The notes: generated from the letters alone by a model not told the origin. A stretch of 64,000 bases of DNA from Desulfosporosinus sp. I2 (GCF_000960765.1 NZ_JYNH01000006.1:33016-97015), one strand, 5' to 3'. Shown: positions 25,619-35,429, counted from the stretch's first letter. Program-made: numbers and translations.

Positions 25619-25635
25619 TTGGCATGAAATTTGCA
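25619..25635 (+). promoter_or_regulatory. sigma-54 (-24/-12) promoter of the garR operon
   Basis: TTGGCATGAAATTTGCA matches the consensus, with GG and GC 10 bases apart. It lies about 80 bases ahead of the garR-like gene. Confidence 0.85.
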
Positions 25636-25717
25636 ATATAAACCTATTGCGAGAGATCTGAAGAATTTGTCATTTTTACTCCCAAATATGGGTTAATTTT
25701 TAGGAGGTGCTTCAAGT

Positions 25718-26605
25718 ATGAAGGTTGGATTTATTGGCTTAGGGATTATGGGCAAGCCCATGAGTAAGAATTTGATTAAAGCAGGTTATGAACTTGTGGT
25801 TATGGACAAGAACCAAAGTGCATTAGCGGAAGTCGTAGCGGCTGGAGCTCAATCTGCGACGACACCTAAAGAAGTTGCGGAACAGTCGGATATTATCATT
25901 ACGATGTTGCCTAATTCCCCTCATGTCAAAGAAGTTGTCTTAGGGGAAAACGGAATTATTGAAGGGGCTAAAGCTGGAGCGATTGTCATTGATATGAGTT
26001 CGATCGCTCCCCTAGTTAGCCGGGAGGTTGCGGAAAGTCTGGCGGTCAAGGGAATTGAAATGCTCGATGCCCCTGTCAGTGGGGGAGAACCTAAAGCAAT
26101 TGATGGAACGCTGTCCGTAATGGTGGGAGGTAAGCAGGAAATTTTTGATAAGTGCTATCCCATCATGAAAGCTATGGCGGGGTCCGTTGTTTTAACAGGG
26201 AGCGTTGGGGCAGGAAATGTCACTAAGCTTGCTAATCAAATCATTGTCGCCATCAACATCGCTGCAATGTCAGAAGCCTTGGTCTTAGCCACAAAGGCCG
26301 GGGTTGAACCGGAATTGGTTTATCAAGCCATTCGGGGAGGTTTGGCAGGAAGTACAGTTCTTGATGCCAAGGCCCCCCTCGTGATGGATCGCAAATTTGA
26401 TCCTGGTTTCCGCATCAATTTGCATATTAAGGATTTGAGTAACGTATTAGACACTTCTCATGAATTAGGAGTACCATTACCGCTGACAGCAGCTGTCATG
26501 GAAATGATGCAAGCCCTTAAGGTAGATGGTATGGGTGATGCCGATCATGGAAGTCTAGCCCGCTATTATGAGAAAATGGCCCAAGTGGAAATCAAGCGTA
26601 GCTAA
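25718..26605 (+). CDS. garR: 2-hydroxy-3-oxopropionate (tartronate semialdehyde) reductase
   Basis: 295-aa beta-hydroxyacid dehydrogenase that reduces tartronate semialdehyde to D-glycerate with NAD(P)H. The Rossmann start GFIGLGIMGKPMSKNL, the substrate-binding DAPVSGGEPKAIDGTLSVMV and the catalytic-lysine region KLANQIIVAINIAAMSEAL are all present, and the length is right for GarR/GlxR. TTAGGAGG precedes ATG 25718. With garK, garD, gudD and an aldolase-family gene around it, the galactarate/glucarate pathway is the natural context. 3-hydroxyisobutyrate dehydrogenase is a related alternative, less likely here. Confidence 0.9.
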   Translation: MKVGFIGLGIMGKPMSKNLIKAGYELVVMDKNQSALAEVVAAGAQSATTPKEVAEQSDIIITMLPNSPHVKEVVLGENGIIEGAKAGAIVIDMSSIAPLVSREVAESLAVKGIEMLDAPVSGGEPKAIDGTLSVMVGGKQEIFDKCYPIMKAMAGSVVLTGSVGAGNVTKLANQIIVAINIAAMSEALVLATKAGVEPELVYQAIRGGLAGSTVLDAKAPLVMDRKFDPGFRINLHIKDLSNVLDTSHELGVPLPLTAAVMEMMQALKVDGMGDADHGSLARYYEKMAQVEIKRS

Positions 26606-26649
26606 AGCAAAGGATTTTACTGCAGACATGCTTTCGCTCCAATATCATA

Positions 26650-26678
26650 AGAACCTCTTATTACCGATAAGAGGTTCT
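26650..26678 (+). terminator. hairpin between garR and the PPC gene
   Basis: An 11-bp perfect stem AGAACCTCTTA/TAAGAGGTTCT with a 7-base loop is followed only by CTTTAAA, so it is a weak or attenuating terminator. Confidence 0.5.
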
Positions 26679-26733
26679 ACTTTAAATAGGTTGAAAGATA
26701 ACTTGGCACCGCTCTTTTAAAGTGGAGGTAATT

Positions 26734-27153
26734 ATGGAATACCGACAATTTAACTCGAAAATCGTCTTGCGGCTCGATAAAGGTGAAGAAATTATTAAAT
26801 CTATTAAGGATTTATGTAAGGCTGAAGGAATTTCACTTGCTTCAGTTTCCGGCATTGGAGCCGTTAATAAAGCAAATATCGGGCTTTTTGAACAAGCAAC
26901 AAAGGTTTACCATCCACGGGAACTCACAGGAAGCATGGAAATCACCAGCTTGCAAGGAAATGTTTCTGAAATGGGTGGTGAAGTTTACCTGCATCTGCAT
27001 GTCACGCTTACCGATTCCACTTATCAGGCCTATGGTGGTCATTTGAACATGGCTTGGGTCGGCGCTACCGTTGAAATCATACTTGATGTAATTGATGGAA
27101 AGATAGACAGAGTCAAGAATGAAGAAGTGGGACTTAATATTATTAAATTTTAG
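26734..27153 (+). CDS. PPC/DUF296 domain protein
   Basis: 139-aa single-domain protein of the PPC (plants and prokaryotes conserved, DUF296) family: KIVLRLDKGEEIIKSIKDLC, then VSGIGAVNKANIGLF and HLHVTLTDSTYQAYGGHL, which carries the clustered His residues typical of the bacterial members (a possible metal site). In bacteria its molecular role is unknown. Start ATG 26734 has GTGGAGGT upstream. It lies inside the aldarate gene group, so it may be a ligand-binding accessory (inference). Confidence 0.85.
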   Translation: MEYRQFNSKIVLRLDKGEEIIKSIKDLCKAEGISLASVSGIGAVNKANIGLFEQATKVYHPRELTGSMEITSLQGNVSEMGGEVYLHLHVTLTDSTYQAYGGHLNMAWVGATVEIILDVIDGKIDRVKNEEVGLNIIKF

Positions 27154-27207
27154 TGGCATCGAGGCTCAGAAGCATAGGGATGAGGCTCTTCAAAGGAAGT
27201 GAAGTTT

Positions 27208-28359
27208 GTGCGTATTGTCGTGGCTCCAGATTCATTCAAAGGGAGCCTATCGTCGATCGAGGTTGCCAATGCTATGGAACAGGGAATATTAGCTGTTTTT
27301 CCGGATGCGCAGGTCATCAAAGTACCGATTGCTGATGGGGGGGAAGGGACGACAGATTCTCTGATCAAAGCTACGGGTGGTCGCTACATGAAAAATAAGG
27401 TCATGGGGCCTTTAGGGGATATAGTCGAAGCGTGCTGGGGAATCCTTGGCGATGAACAAACTGCTGTAATTGAGATGGCAGCAGCGTCCGGACTTACGTT
27501 AGTAGCAAAGGAGGAACGTAATCCACTGATTACTACAACCTACGGCACGGGTCAACTCATTAAGGCTGCACTTGATCAAGGAATACGTAAGTTGATCATT
27601 GGCCTTGGTGGTAGTGCTACAAACGACGGCGGAGCGGGAATGGCAAGAGCACTCGGCGCGAAATTTCTTGATTCTTCAGGGAATGAATTGCCTAGTGGAG
27701 GTGGGGCGTTGATAACTTTAGAGAGAATAGATTGTATAGGATTGGACCGCAGGTTAGCTGAAACGACGATATTAGTGGCTTGCGATGTTAATAATCCGCT
27801 CTGTGGCTCGCGTGGGGCCTCAGCTGTTTATGGACCTCAAAAAGGAGCTACACCAGCCATGATCGAAGAACTAGATCAGGCGCTTAAACATTACTCGTCT
27901 ATTGCTAAGCTCACCACCGGTAAAGACATAACGGAGTGTCCAGGGGCAGGGGCGGCTGGAGGGCTAGGGGCGGGCTTCATGATTTTTACCTCAGCTCAAC
28001 TTAAGCCCGGTGTTCAAATAGTGCTCGAGGCGACGGATTTCGAGGAAAAGGTCAAACATGCCGATCTAGTGATCACGGGCGAAGGCCGGACTGATTTTCA
28101 AACAGCCCATGGGAAAGCACCTGTCGGCGTAGCTGCGCTTGCCCAAAACTATAACGTTCCGACTCTATGTCTTTCCGGAGGGCTCGGTACGGGTTACGAG
28201 GACGTGTTGCACAAAGGAATAAAGGGGCTTATGAGTATTGTAGCGCAGCCCATGAGTTTAGAGGATTGCATGGATTCTGCTGCGGAGCTTGTGCAAGGAG
28301 CTACTAGTCGGTTATGTCAGATAATCCGGGTGGGGATGAATATGTCCCAAATTAAATAA
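27208..28359 (+). CDS. garK: glycerate kinase (GarK family)
   Basis: 383-aa kinase that phosphorylates D-glycerate, in this family typically giving 2-phosphoglycerate that enters glycolysis. It has the family N-terminus [35 protein letters not shown], the glycine-rich [20 protein letters not shown] and [20 protein letters not shown]. Start GTG 27208 aligns with the normal family start and has AGGA 10 bases upstream; GTG 27199 is too close to the site. It follows garR and the PPC gene and precedes garD. Confidence 0.93.
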   Translation: MRIVVAPDSFKGSLSSIEVANAMEQGILAVFPDAQVIKVPIADGGEGTTDSLIKATGGRYMKNKVMGPLGDIVEACWGILGDEQTAVIEMAAASGLTLVAKEERNPLITTTYGTGQLIKAALDQGIRKLIIGLGGSATNDGGAGMARALGAKFLDSSGNELPSGGGALITLERIDCIGLDRRLAETTILVACDVNNPLCGSRGASAVYGPQKGATPAMIEELDQALKHYSSIAKLTTGKDITECPGAGAAGGLGAGFMIFTSAQLKPGVQIVLEATDFEEKVKHADLVITGEGRTDFQTAHGKAPVGVAALAQNYNVPTLCLSGGLGTGYEDVLHKGIKGLMSIVAQPMSLEDCMDSAAELVQGATSRLCQIIRVGMNMSQIK

Positions 28360-28393
28360 GCTATTAGTGCAATACAGAAAAGGAGCATCGATT

Positions 28394-29929
28394 ATGTCTA
28401 TGGTAGGAAGTCAACAGGAGACACCCTTATACATCAAAGTTAATGCGCAGGATAACGTAGCGATTATAGTCAATGCGGGTGGGTTAAAGGAAGGAACAGT
28501 GTTCCCTGGTGGTCTCAAGTTGACGGAAGATGTTCCTCAAGGCCACAAGGTGGCGTTAACGGATATACAGCAAGATGAAGAGATTATTCGATATGGAGAA
28601 GTAATTGGGTATGCTGTACGCCCCATTAAAACGGGTGGTTGGATTGATGAAGCCTCAGTCAAGCTGCCGACACCGCCCGAGCTCGATGAATTGACCCCTG
28701 CCAATAATGTGCCAGCACCACTGTCTCCTCTTGAAGGGTATACTTTTGAAGGCTATCGCAATGAGGATGGCAGTGTAGGGACCAAAAATATTCTCGGAAT
28801 TACCACGAGTGTTCAATGTGTCGCAGGCGTCCTTGATTATGCAGTGAAAAAGATTAAAGAAGAACTTTCTGTGAAATATCCTAATGTGGATGACGTCGTT
28901 GCTTTAAATCATAACTATGGGTGTGGGGTCGCTATTAACGCTCCAGGTGCGATTATTCCGATCCGGACGATTCGTAATATCGCCTCGAATCCCAACTTTG
29001 GTGGAGAAGTCATGGTGGTGGGACTAGGGTGCGAAAAGCTTCTTCCGGAAAAATTGCTCCCAGCGGTAGATCAGAAAAACGTTATTTCTTTACAAGATCA
29101 ACAAGGTTTTAAGCATATGGTGCAATCAATCTTGGACATGGCAGACGAACGCTTGAAAAGACTAAATCAGCGGGTACGCGTTGCTTGTCCTGCCTCAGAT
29201 TTGGTGGTGGGTTTACAATGTGGAGGAAGCGATGCTTTTTCTGGGGTAACAGCGAATCCAGCGGTAGGCTATGCAGCTGATCTCTTAGTACGCGCCGGTG
29301 CCACCGTCTTATTTTCCGAAGTGACCGAGGTCCGAGATGCAGTGCACTTATTAACTCCCCGAGTTGTCAATGAAGAGGTTGGGCGAGCACTTATTCAGGA
29401 AATGAAATGGTATGACCAATATTTAAGCAACGGTGAGGTCGATCGAAGTGCTAATCCATCGCCAGGCAACAAGAAAGGCGGTTTAGCCAATGTTGTGGAA
29501 AAAGCACTCGGCTCGATTGCAAAATCTGGCAGCAGTGCGATTGTTGGAGTAATATCCCATGGTGAAAAAGCAACCCAAAAAGGTTTGATCTATGCGGCTA
29601 CTCCGGCGAGTGATTTCATCTGTGGAACGTTACAGTTAGCTTCTGGTATAACGTTGCAAGTTTTTACGACCGGACGAGGAACACCCTATGGTTTGGCGAT
29701 GGCACCGGTGATTAAAGTGTCTACCCGCAATTCTCTCACCGAACAATGGAGCGATTTAATCGATGTCAATGCCGGTCGAATCGCAACGGGCGAAGCAAGC
29801 ATTGAAGACGTGGGCTGGGAAATTTTCCGCTTGATCCTCGAGGTTGCCAGTGGGCGGAAGAAAACTTGGGCTGATCACTGGGGTTTAGCCAATGACTTAT
29901 GCTTGTTTAATCCGGCACCGGTAACCTAA
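28394..29929 (+). CDS. garD: galactarate dehydratase (UxaA/GarD family)
   Basis: 511-aa enzyme that removes water from galactarate to give 5-keto-4-deoxy-D-glucarate. The SAF-like N-terminal domain (about 12-90) is followed by the long UxaA core: [67 protein letters not shown] and [20 protein letters not shown], with Cys residues that could bind Fe. The length agrees with E. coli GarD. Start ATG 28394 has AAAAGGAG upstream. Altronate dehydratase is the related alternative; the gar/gud neighbours favour galactarate. Confidence 0.88.
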   Translation: MSMVGSQQETPLYIKVNAQDNVAIIVNAGGLKEGTVFPGGLKLTEDVPQGHKVALTDIQQDEEIIRYGEVIGYAVRPIKTGGWIDEASVKLPTPPELDELTPANNVPAPLSPLEGYTFEGYRNEDGSVGTKNILGITTSVQCVAGVLDYAVKKIKEELSVKYPNVDDVVALNHNYGCGVAINAPGAIIPIRTIRNIASNPNFGGEVMVVGLGCEKLLPEKLLPAVDQKNVISLQDQQGFKHMVQSILDMADERLKRLNQRVRVACPASDLVVGLQCGGSDAFSGVTANPAVGYAADLLVRAGATVLFSEVTEVRDAVHLLTPRVVNEEVGRALIQEMKWYDQYLSNGEVDRSANPSPGNKKGGLANVVEKALGSIAKSGSSAIVGVISHGEKATQKGLIYAATPASDFICGTLQLASGITLQVFTTGRGTPYGLAMAPVIKVSTRNSLTEQWSDLIDVNAGRIATGEASIEDVGWEIFRLILEVASGRKKTWADHWGLANDLCLFNPAPVT

Positions 29930-30014
29930 GACCGCTCAGACCTACTGGGATTAGGCTGGTTAGCCAGGTCCAGAACTCTGCCAAGAGTCCTGAGCATAAT
30001 TTAGGAGAAACTTA

Positions 30015-31400
30015 ATGACTCAAATTTATAAAATAGCAATCCTCATGCTGGCTGGTTTGCATCTGACGAAAACCGTTATTAAGACGGATTTAACCGTGAT
30101 ATTCGTTGTCGCGGTTATTGTCTTGCTATTCGGAGTAATCGTGATGGGTCAAGGTTTCAAAAAAATTACGATTACCTTTATGATTCTTGGAGTTTTTGTC
30201 CTTACCAAGTTCGAGCAACCGTTTTCAGCTTGGGTGACGGCGCTTAATTCAATGACGAACGTGATTGCCATTTTGGTGATCATGCAGATGTTCACCATCC
30301 CTATTGAAGTGGGCAGATATAATTTGGCGATCAGGTATTGGTTTAATAAGTCGTTTAAAGGTGAAGGGGGCCTCTTCTTATTTACTACGGTTGCCACCCA
30401 TGTATTTACGAGCTTTCTAATGTTGGGTGCGATACCGGTGGTGATTTCCCTGATGGAAGATACCCTGAAAACTCGAGTCTCACATTATGAGAGATTTATA
30501 TCCACTGCAATTTCGCGGGGCTATGTGCTAGCCTCTTTATGGGCTCCTGGCGCTGTGAATATTGCATTAGTGGTACAGGCAACAGGAGTGAGTTGGTCAA
30601 AACTCTTCTTCCCTGGTATTTCTTTGGCTATCATCGGCATTGTATTGTCCTATTTTCTGGAGACGAGATTAGCCTTTTCGGCCAAGGGTATGCGGTTTAC
30701 CCACTCCGTTGATAGACAGGGAGAACGGGAATCGCTCGATCGTGAGCATCGAGCTCGCCATAGGGCTTGGCATATCATTATCGTGGTGGTAAGTCTTAGT
30801 ACGCTAACCCTGCTATTAGCCAAGTTGAACCTGGGCTCATCGTCGAGCCCTGTTATTTTAGCGGGCGCCATAGTGGTTCTAGTCTGGATCCTGCAATTTC
30901 GCAGAGAACCTAAATTGCAGGCGACCCTATGGAATTACTGGGATGTCGGAGTATTAAAGGCTGCAGATATTGCCCCGTTCTTTATCGCCATAGGCTTGTT
31001 CACCAGTGCTCTTGAACAGTCTGGAGTGATTAACATCTTTCAAGGGTTCTTACAGAACTATGCCAATAGTTTCGGAATTTTCTCGATCGTTCTCATCCCT
31101 TTGGTCATGATTTGTTTAGCAGTCTTGGGAATTCACCCGTTTATATCGATTGTCATGTTCGGTCAAGTTCTGACCGCCCTGCATCTCCCCGTGTCAGATG
31201 TTACTGTCGCTCTGTGCTTGGCTTTAGGTGCTTCAACTTCGTTTATGGTCTCGCCTTTTGCAGGAGTTATCATGGCAATTTCCAAGTTTGTCAATGTGAA
31301 GACCCAAGATGTAGCGCTGCGCTGGAATTGGGTTTTTTGTTTGGCTTTCTTTTCAGTCGGTATAATGCTGGCATACTTTTGGGGAAAAATTCTTGGCTAA
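30015..31400 (+). CDS. multi-spanning permease, probable sugar-acid transporter
   Basis: 461-aa membrane protein with about 11-12 hydrophobic segments and a charged cytoplasmic loop in the centre (about 228-250, DRQGERESLDREHRARHR). The two-half layout and the re-entrant-like segments (ASLWAPGAVNIALV; LGASTSFMVSPFAGVI) resemble the ion-transporter (ArsB/NhaD/DASS-type) superfamily. I do not recognise a precise family. GGAGAAACTTA precedes ATG 30015. Being the last gene of the garR-garK-garD group, it is likely an aldarate carrier (inference). Confidence 0.72.
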   Translation: MTQIYKIAILMLAGLHLTKTVIKTDLTVIFVVAVIVLLFGVIVMGQGFKKITITFMILGVFVLTKFEQPFSAWVTALNSMTNVIAILVIMQMFTIPIEVGRYNLAIRYWFNKSFKGEGGLFLFTTVATHVFTSFLMLGAIPVVISLMEDTLKTRVSHYERFISTAISRGYVLASLWAPGAVNIALVVQATGVSWSKLFFPGISLAIIGIVLSYFLETRLAFSAKGMRFTHSVDRQGERESLDREHRARHRAWHIIIVVVSLSTLTLLLAKLNLGSSSSPVILAGAIVVLVWILQFRREPKLQATLWNYWDVGVLKAADIAPFFIAIGLFTSALEQSGVINIFQGFLQNYANSFGIFSIVLIPLVMICLAVLGIHPFISIVMFGQVLTALHLPVSDVTVALCLALGASTSFMVSPFAGVIMAISKFVNVKTQDVALRWNWVFCLAFFSVGIMLAYFWGKILG

Positions 31401-31426
31401 AAGGGGCCGTACTATAACAACAAAAC

Positions 31427-31471
31427 AAAATCGTCCTCACTCCACTTTGATTGTGAAATGGGACGATTTTT
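31427..31471. terminator. bidirectional terminator between convergent operons
   Basis: AAAATCGTCC and GGACGATTTT form a 10-bp stem with A's on one side and T's on the other, placed between the permease (+) and the DapA-like gene (-). Confidence 0.8.
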
Positions 31472-31510
31472 GCTTGTTGCAACCACTATGAAATCTCGGA
31501 ACATGTTAAG

Positions 31511-32401
31511 CTACTTTAGCAGATCCATCTGGATGAGAACCTTTTTAAGTTGTTCTTTCTCATCAGCTGTCATCGGTCCGACAGGAGACATACATGGACC
31601 CGCTTCAATACCTAGCAACTCGAGCGATTCTTTGATTACGGTCGGGAAGGAGCCTAAGGTAAAGGCGATTCGGAGAGGGGCAAGTTTATATTGGGCTTCC
31701 AGTGAACCTTGAACATCCCCGGCCATATATAAGTCGTAGATATCGGCGCAAAGTCTGGGCGCCACATTGGCGCCTGCGGCAATCGAACCGGTTGCACCAT
31801 AACAGAGGGCTGAATGGATCATTGTGTCTCGACCCATCAGTACGGAGAAGTCTTGCTCTTTGGTCAAGCGGATATATTCTCCCGTCAAGGTCATGTCTCC
31901 AGTGCTGTCTTTAACCCCGACAATATTTTTAATTTGAGCTAATTTGGCGACGGTTGCCGCTGTGATGGTAATGCCTGTTTTGGGCAGGTTGTTGTAGAGA
32001 ATGACCGGCAGGTCGGTATTTTCAGCAATCACTCTAAAATGATCATAGAGTTCCTTTTGATTGATGCTAATAAATAAGGGAGTTAATACGGATACTGCAT
32101 CGACGCCACACTCTTGGGCAATTTGGGTGAGCTGGATGGATTCCTTGGTAGTGATCCCTCCAGTACCAGCATAAACTGGAACTCGTCCGTTCACCTCATC
32201 CATGGTGATTTGCAGAATTTCTCTCTTTTCTTCCGGGGTCAAACCATAAAATTCACCAGTCGTTCCAATCACGAAGACACCATGGACTCCACCGTCAATG
32301 GTGAAATTCAGCAGCTTGCGGAGTGCTTTTTCATTCAGTTTTTCATCTTTTGTCAGAGGGGTAATTAAAGCGGGGATAATCCCTTTTGGTATAAAGCTCA
32401 T
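31511..32401 (-). CDS. DapA/NAL-family aldolase or dehydratase, probably 5-keto-4-deoxyglucarate-processing
   Basis: 296-aa TIM-barrel class I enzyme of the dihydrodipicolinate synthase/N-acetylneuraminate lyase family. It has PALITPLTKDEKLNEKAL, GTTGEFYGLTPEEK (the GTTGE motif), YNNLPKTGITI with the conserved Tyr, and GVKDSTGDM with the Schiff-base Lys. In a gud/gar cluster it most likely acts on 5-keto-4-deoxyglucarate, either as an aldolase (pyruvate + tartronate semialdehyde, which GarR would use) or as a dehydratase. A GarL-type enzyme is not visible here. Start at 32401: AAAGGAG lies 8 bases upstream, while a longer frame to 32455 overlaps gudD. Confidence 0.82.
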   Translation of the reverse strand: MSFIPKGIIPALITPLTKDEKLNEKALRKLLNFTIDGGVHGVFVIGTTGEFYGLTPEEKREILQITMDEVNGRVPVYAGTGGITTKESIQLTQIAQECGVDAVSVLTPLFISINQKELYDHFRVIAENTDLPVILYNNLPKTGITITAATVAKLAQIKNIVGVKDSTGDMTLTGEYIRLTKEQDFSVLMGRDTMIHSALCYGATGSIAAGANVAPRLCADIYDLYMAGDVQGSLEAQYKLAPLRIAFTLGSFPTVIKESLELLGIEAGPCMSPVGPMTADEKEQLKKVLIQMDLLK

Positions 32402-32439
32402 TTTAGAAATCTCCTTTACTTTATCCAATTTTGCATGCA

Positions 32440-33795
32440 CTAGCGAACCAAACACGGCTTTTTATTATTGAACTTCCAGCCTGGAATCAAGTATTGCATA
32501 GCCATCGCATCATCACGCGCACCCAAAGCCATTTTTAGGTAGAGTTGATGGGCCTTGTCGATTTGCTCCATATCGACGTCTATTCCGAGTCCTGGTTTTT
32601 GGGGTACTGTTATTTTACCATTCATAATCTTAAGTGATTCCTCAGTTAGGCGTTGACCATCCTGCCAAATCCAGTGGGTGTCAATGGCGGTGATTTTACC
32701 GGGTGCAGCTGCAGCAACCTGAGTGAACATCGCTAAGGAGATATCAAAGTGATTATTGGAATGGGAGCCCCAGGTCAGACCCCAGACGTCGCACATTTGC
32801 GCTACCCGTACGGATCCTTGCATTGTCCAAAAATGAGGATCTGCTAAAGGGATATCGACAGAGTGTAGTTGAAGAGTATGCCCCATTTGACGCCAATCCG
32901 TAGAAATCATATTTGTGGCAGTCGGCAGACCAGTAGCGCGTCGGAACTCAGCCATGATTTCACGCCCGGAGTAGCCATTTTCAGCTCCACAGGGATCTTC
33001 TGCATAAGCCAGAACATCCTGTTTGTTCTGACAAAGTCGAATCGCTTCTTCTAAAGACCATGCACCATTGGGATCGAGGGTAATGCGAGCAGTAGGGAAA
33101 CGCTTCGCCAAAGCAGTGACTGCTTCCATTTCTTCTTCGCCGGGTAGTACTCCACCTTTTAACTTAAAGTCGTTAAAGCCATAGCGAACGTGTGCGGCTT
33201 CTGCTAGACGAACGATGGCTTCGGAGGTCATCGCTTCCTCGTGGCGTAGGCGCAGCCAATCATCCTCGGCATTGGGATCGCTCAGATAAGGGAGGTCGGT
33301 TTTTTGGCGATCAGCGATATAGAAGAGGTAGCCTAAGATATCGACGGTCTCTCTTTGCTGGCCTTCTCCGAGCAGTGCTGCAACCGGTACTCCTAGGAAT
33401 TGTCCGAGTAAATCCAGCAAAGCTGCTTCCACTGCAGTAACAGCGTGGATCGTAATTCGCAAGTCAAAGGTTTGTAAACCCCGGTCGCCAGAGTCACGAT
33501 CCGTGAAACGTTGCCGGATCGTATTCAGAATGTTGTTGTAGTTACCAATCGATTGGCCAGTGACGAGAGGGATAGAGTCTTCAAGGGTTTGGCGAATCCG
33601 CTCACCACCCGGAACTTCACCAACACCGGTGTTTCCAGCGTTGTCTTTTAAGATAACTACATTGCGAGTAAAAAAAGGTCCGTGCGCGCCACTTAGGTTA
33701 AGTAACATGCTATCGTGGCCGGCAACCGGAATGACAAGCATTTCGGTGATGAGAGGTGTGCCGCTCGAAAAGTGTCTGTGGATCTGTTGATTCAT
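32440..33795 (-). CDS. gudD: D-glucarate dehydratase
   Basis: 451-aa enolase-superfamily enzyme that dehydrates D-glucarate (and often L-idarate) to 5-keto-4-deoxyglucarate. Catalytic and metal-binding elements are seen in order: [10 protein letters not shown] (general-base Lys pair), [10 protein letters not shown] (Asp, Asn ligands), YAEDPCG (Glu), [12 protein letters not shown] (Asn/Asp) and [12 protein letters not shown] (His). The length equals E. coli GudD. The minus-strand pair gudD-dapA-like has its own -24/-12 promoter. ATTAATAATAGGAGTGG precedes the ATG. Confidence 0.94.
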   Translation of the reverse strand: MNQQIHRHFSSGTPLITEMLVIPVAGHDSMLLNLSGAHGPFFTRNVVILKDNAGNTGVGEVPGGERIRQTLEDSIPLVTGQSIGNYNNILNTIRQRFTDRDSGDRGLQTFDLRITIHAVTAVEAALLDLLGQFLGVPVAALLGEGQQRETVDILGYLFYIADRQKTDLPYLSDPNAEDDWLRLRHEEAMTSEAIVRLAEAAHVRYGFNDFKLKGGVLPGEEEMEAVTALAKRFPTARITLDPNGAWSLEEAIRLCQNKQDVLAYAEDPCGAENGYSGREIMAEFRRATGLPTATNMISTDWRQMGHTLQLHSVDIPLADPHFWTMQGSVRVAQMCDVWGLTWGSHSNNHFDISLAMFTQVAAAAPGKITAIDTHWIWQDGQRLTEESLKIMNGKITVPQKPGLGIDVDMEQIDKAHQLYLKMALGARDDAMAMQYLIPGWKFNNKKPCLVR

Positions 33796-33868
33796 AATGC
33801 CACTCCTATTATTAAAATTTCCTTAGAATACTTCAGCGAGTAAAATGCCGCTGCTTAGGGTCATTTAA

Positions 33869-33885
33869 TGCAAATCTGATACCAA
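33869..33885 (-). promoter_or_regulatory. sigma-54 (-24/-12) promoter of the gudD operon
   Basis: On the minus strand TTGGTATCAGATTTGCA fits the consensus except C to T at the third position after GG; GG and GC are correctly spaced. It is about 75 bases ahead of gudD. Confidence 0.7.
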
Positions 33886-33933
33886 CTATCGATCCAGATC
33901 ATAGTTTGGTTTTTAAAGCAAATTGTAAGCTAT

Positions 33934-33969
33934 AAGCTGCATCACTTAAATCAGGTGATGCAGCTTTTA
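33934..33969. terminator. strong hairpin in the divergent intergenic region
   Basis: AAGCTGCATCAC/GTGATGCAGCTT is a 12-bp perfect stem with a 9-base loop and TTTT after it on the plus strand. No gene ends here, so it may end a short RNA, insulate the divergent promoters, or be a leftover. The surrounding 33970-34220 shows no gene. Confidence 0.5.
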
Positions 33970-34244
33970 CAACAGGTGTGTCATTTATCGAGTTGAAATC
34001 AGCATAATAGGTGCAGCGTTATCAATCAATTAGCAGGGGCGGCAAAAATCTCTCTTGGGAGGAAAAAAGTATAATAATGACGAATTATAGTCTTAATTAG
34101 CTTAAGCCAACTGCCAATGAATTAGGAAATTTCGTTGAAGTTAAATCCATAGTAAGTAATAAACACTTTTATAAAGTCGTTTGCTATCAATAAATAGTTT
34201 TTTAAAATTTTGTATTCTGCTGTGTTGTAATGTTTGAACATAAA

Positions 34245-34275
34245 TGCAACATGTGGTCACAACAGGTGCTGCAAC
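34245..34275. promoter_or_regulatory. candidate activator half-sites upstream of tctC promoter
   Basis: TGCAAC occurs at 34245-34250 and again at 34270-34275, 25 bp apart, with TGTTG at 34223. They lie 60-110 bp upstream of the -24/-12 promoter at 34335. The hexamer also occurs (as inverted repeat) at 23369-23384 and in the palindrome at 25409. Confidence 0.35.
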
Positions 34276-34334
34276 GAGGAGGGACTTTATCCGGTTTATT
34301 ATAGAAATTTTGAATATTCAGTGCAGTAATATGT

Positions 34335-34351
34335 TTGGCATATATCTTGCA
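34335..34351 (+). promoter_or_regulatory. sigma-54 (-24/-12) promoter of the tctCBA-like operon
   Basis: TTGGCATATATCTTGCA, a full consensus match with correct GG/GC spacing, 53 bases ahead of the tctC-like start. This also supports the start at 34404 rather than any upstream in-frame codon. Confidence 0.85.
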
Positions 34352-34403
34352 ATATACCTTACCGATATCAAAAATGATCGAAAACAAAAATGGAGGGGAA
34401 ATA

Positions 34404-35399
34404 ATGAAAAAGATTATGGCTTTAATCGTATCCGCCGCACTGCTGGGTATAACACTAGTAGGCTGTGGTACTCAGACTGCCCAGCAAACACCTGCTCAAC
34501 CAAAAGCCAATGTAGCGGATTCTTATCCCAGTAAACCCATTCAAGTGATTGTACCAGCCGGACCAGGCGGGGACACAGATACCTATGCACGTTTAGTTGG
34601 CCAATCGATCGAAAAGTCTCTTGGTAAAGGTTTTGTCGTTGTTAATGTCAATGGCGCTGGTGGATCCTTGGGTACGAAAAAAGTAATTGATTCGGCTCCA
34701 GATGGTTTGACTGCGCTGTTCTTCCATCCTTCATTACTTGTTAATAAAACCACGAAAGTCACAGATTATGGAATTGAGGCTTTTGAATTAGGCGGCATTG
34801 TTGTTAACGACGATACCAACGCTTTTGTTGTAAGAGCAGATTCCCCTTATAAGACATTAAAAGACCTTATTGATGCTGCGAAGGCTAGCCCTGGCAAACT
34901 TATTATCGGTACTGAAATGGGAGGTTTCACCAACCTGCAATGTTTAACTTTTAATGCTAAAACAGGTACAAATTTGAATATTGTCGATGTAGGTAGTTCT
35001 GCTCAGAAAAATGCCGCCCTCGAAGGAAAACAAGTGGATGTAATTCCTCAACCAGTTGGTCAAGTCAAATCCTTTGTAGATGCTGGAAAATTCAGAGTGT
35101 TAGGAATTATGGCAGACAAACGTTCTGAAATATTCCCGGATATTCCGACCTTTAAAGAGCAGGGCGTGGATATTGTCTTGACAAAACCCTATTATTTTGC
35201 TTTCCCTAAAGGAACACCGAAAGAAATCGTGGATAAATTCAATGCTGCTGTTGAAAAAGTAACCAAAGATCCTGATTTTGCCAAAGGCTTAGAAAAATGG
35301 TCAGTTAAACCGATCTACATGGCGCCTGATAAGGCTCTAACCTATCTGCAAGCCGAACAAAAAACTCTTGATGATGCCTATGCTTCTGTCAAGAAGTAA
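34404..35399 (+). CDS. tripartite tricarboxylate transporter (TTT) substrate-binding lipoprotein, TctC-like
   Basis: 331-aa extracytoplasmic receptor of the Bug/TctC family. Signal peptide with lipobox TLVGC, lipidated Cys21. The mature protein has SYPSKPIQVIVPAGPGGDTD and VNVNGAGGSLGTKKVIDSAP, the two loops that hold the carboxylate ligand in this family, and ends with the usual Lys-rich helix. GGAGGGG precedes ATG 34404. A terminator follows, so its mRNA may be more abundant than that of the permease genes. Substrate is probably an aldarate, given the shared regulon (inference). Confidence 0.94.
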   Translation: MKKIMALIVSAALLGITLVGCGTQTAQQTPAQPKANVADSYPSKPIQVIVPAGPGGDTDTYARLVGQSIEKSLGKGFVVVNVNGAGGSLGTKKVIDSAPDGLTALFFHPSLLVNKTTKVTDYGIEAFELGGIVVNDDTNAFVVRADSPYKTLKDLIDAAKASPGKLIIGTEMGGFTNLQCLTFNAKTGTNLNIVDVGSSAQKNAALEGKQVDVIPQPVGQVKSFVDAGKFRVLGIMADKRSEIFPDIPTFKEQGVDIVLTKPYYFAFPKGTPKEIVDKFNAAVEKVTKDPDFAKGLEKWSVKPIYMAPDKALTYLQAEQKTLDDAYASVKK

Positions 35400-35429
35400 G
35401 TAAGGTTAAACGTTAAACGTTAATGACCA

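Noticed and set aside
26701..26719. TTGGCACCGCTCTTTTA as a -24/-12 promoter before the PPC gene
   Set aside because: The -24 half is perfect, but the -12 half is TTTT where GC is required, so sigma-54 use is unlikely.
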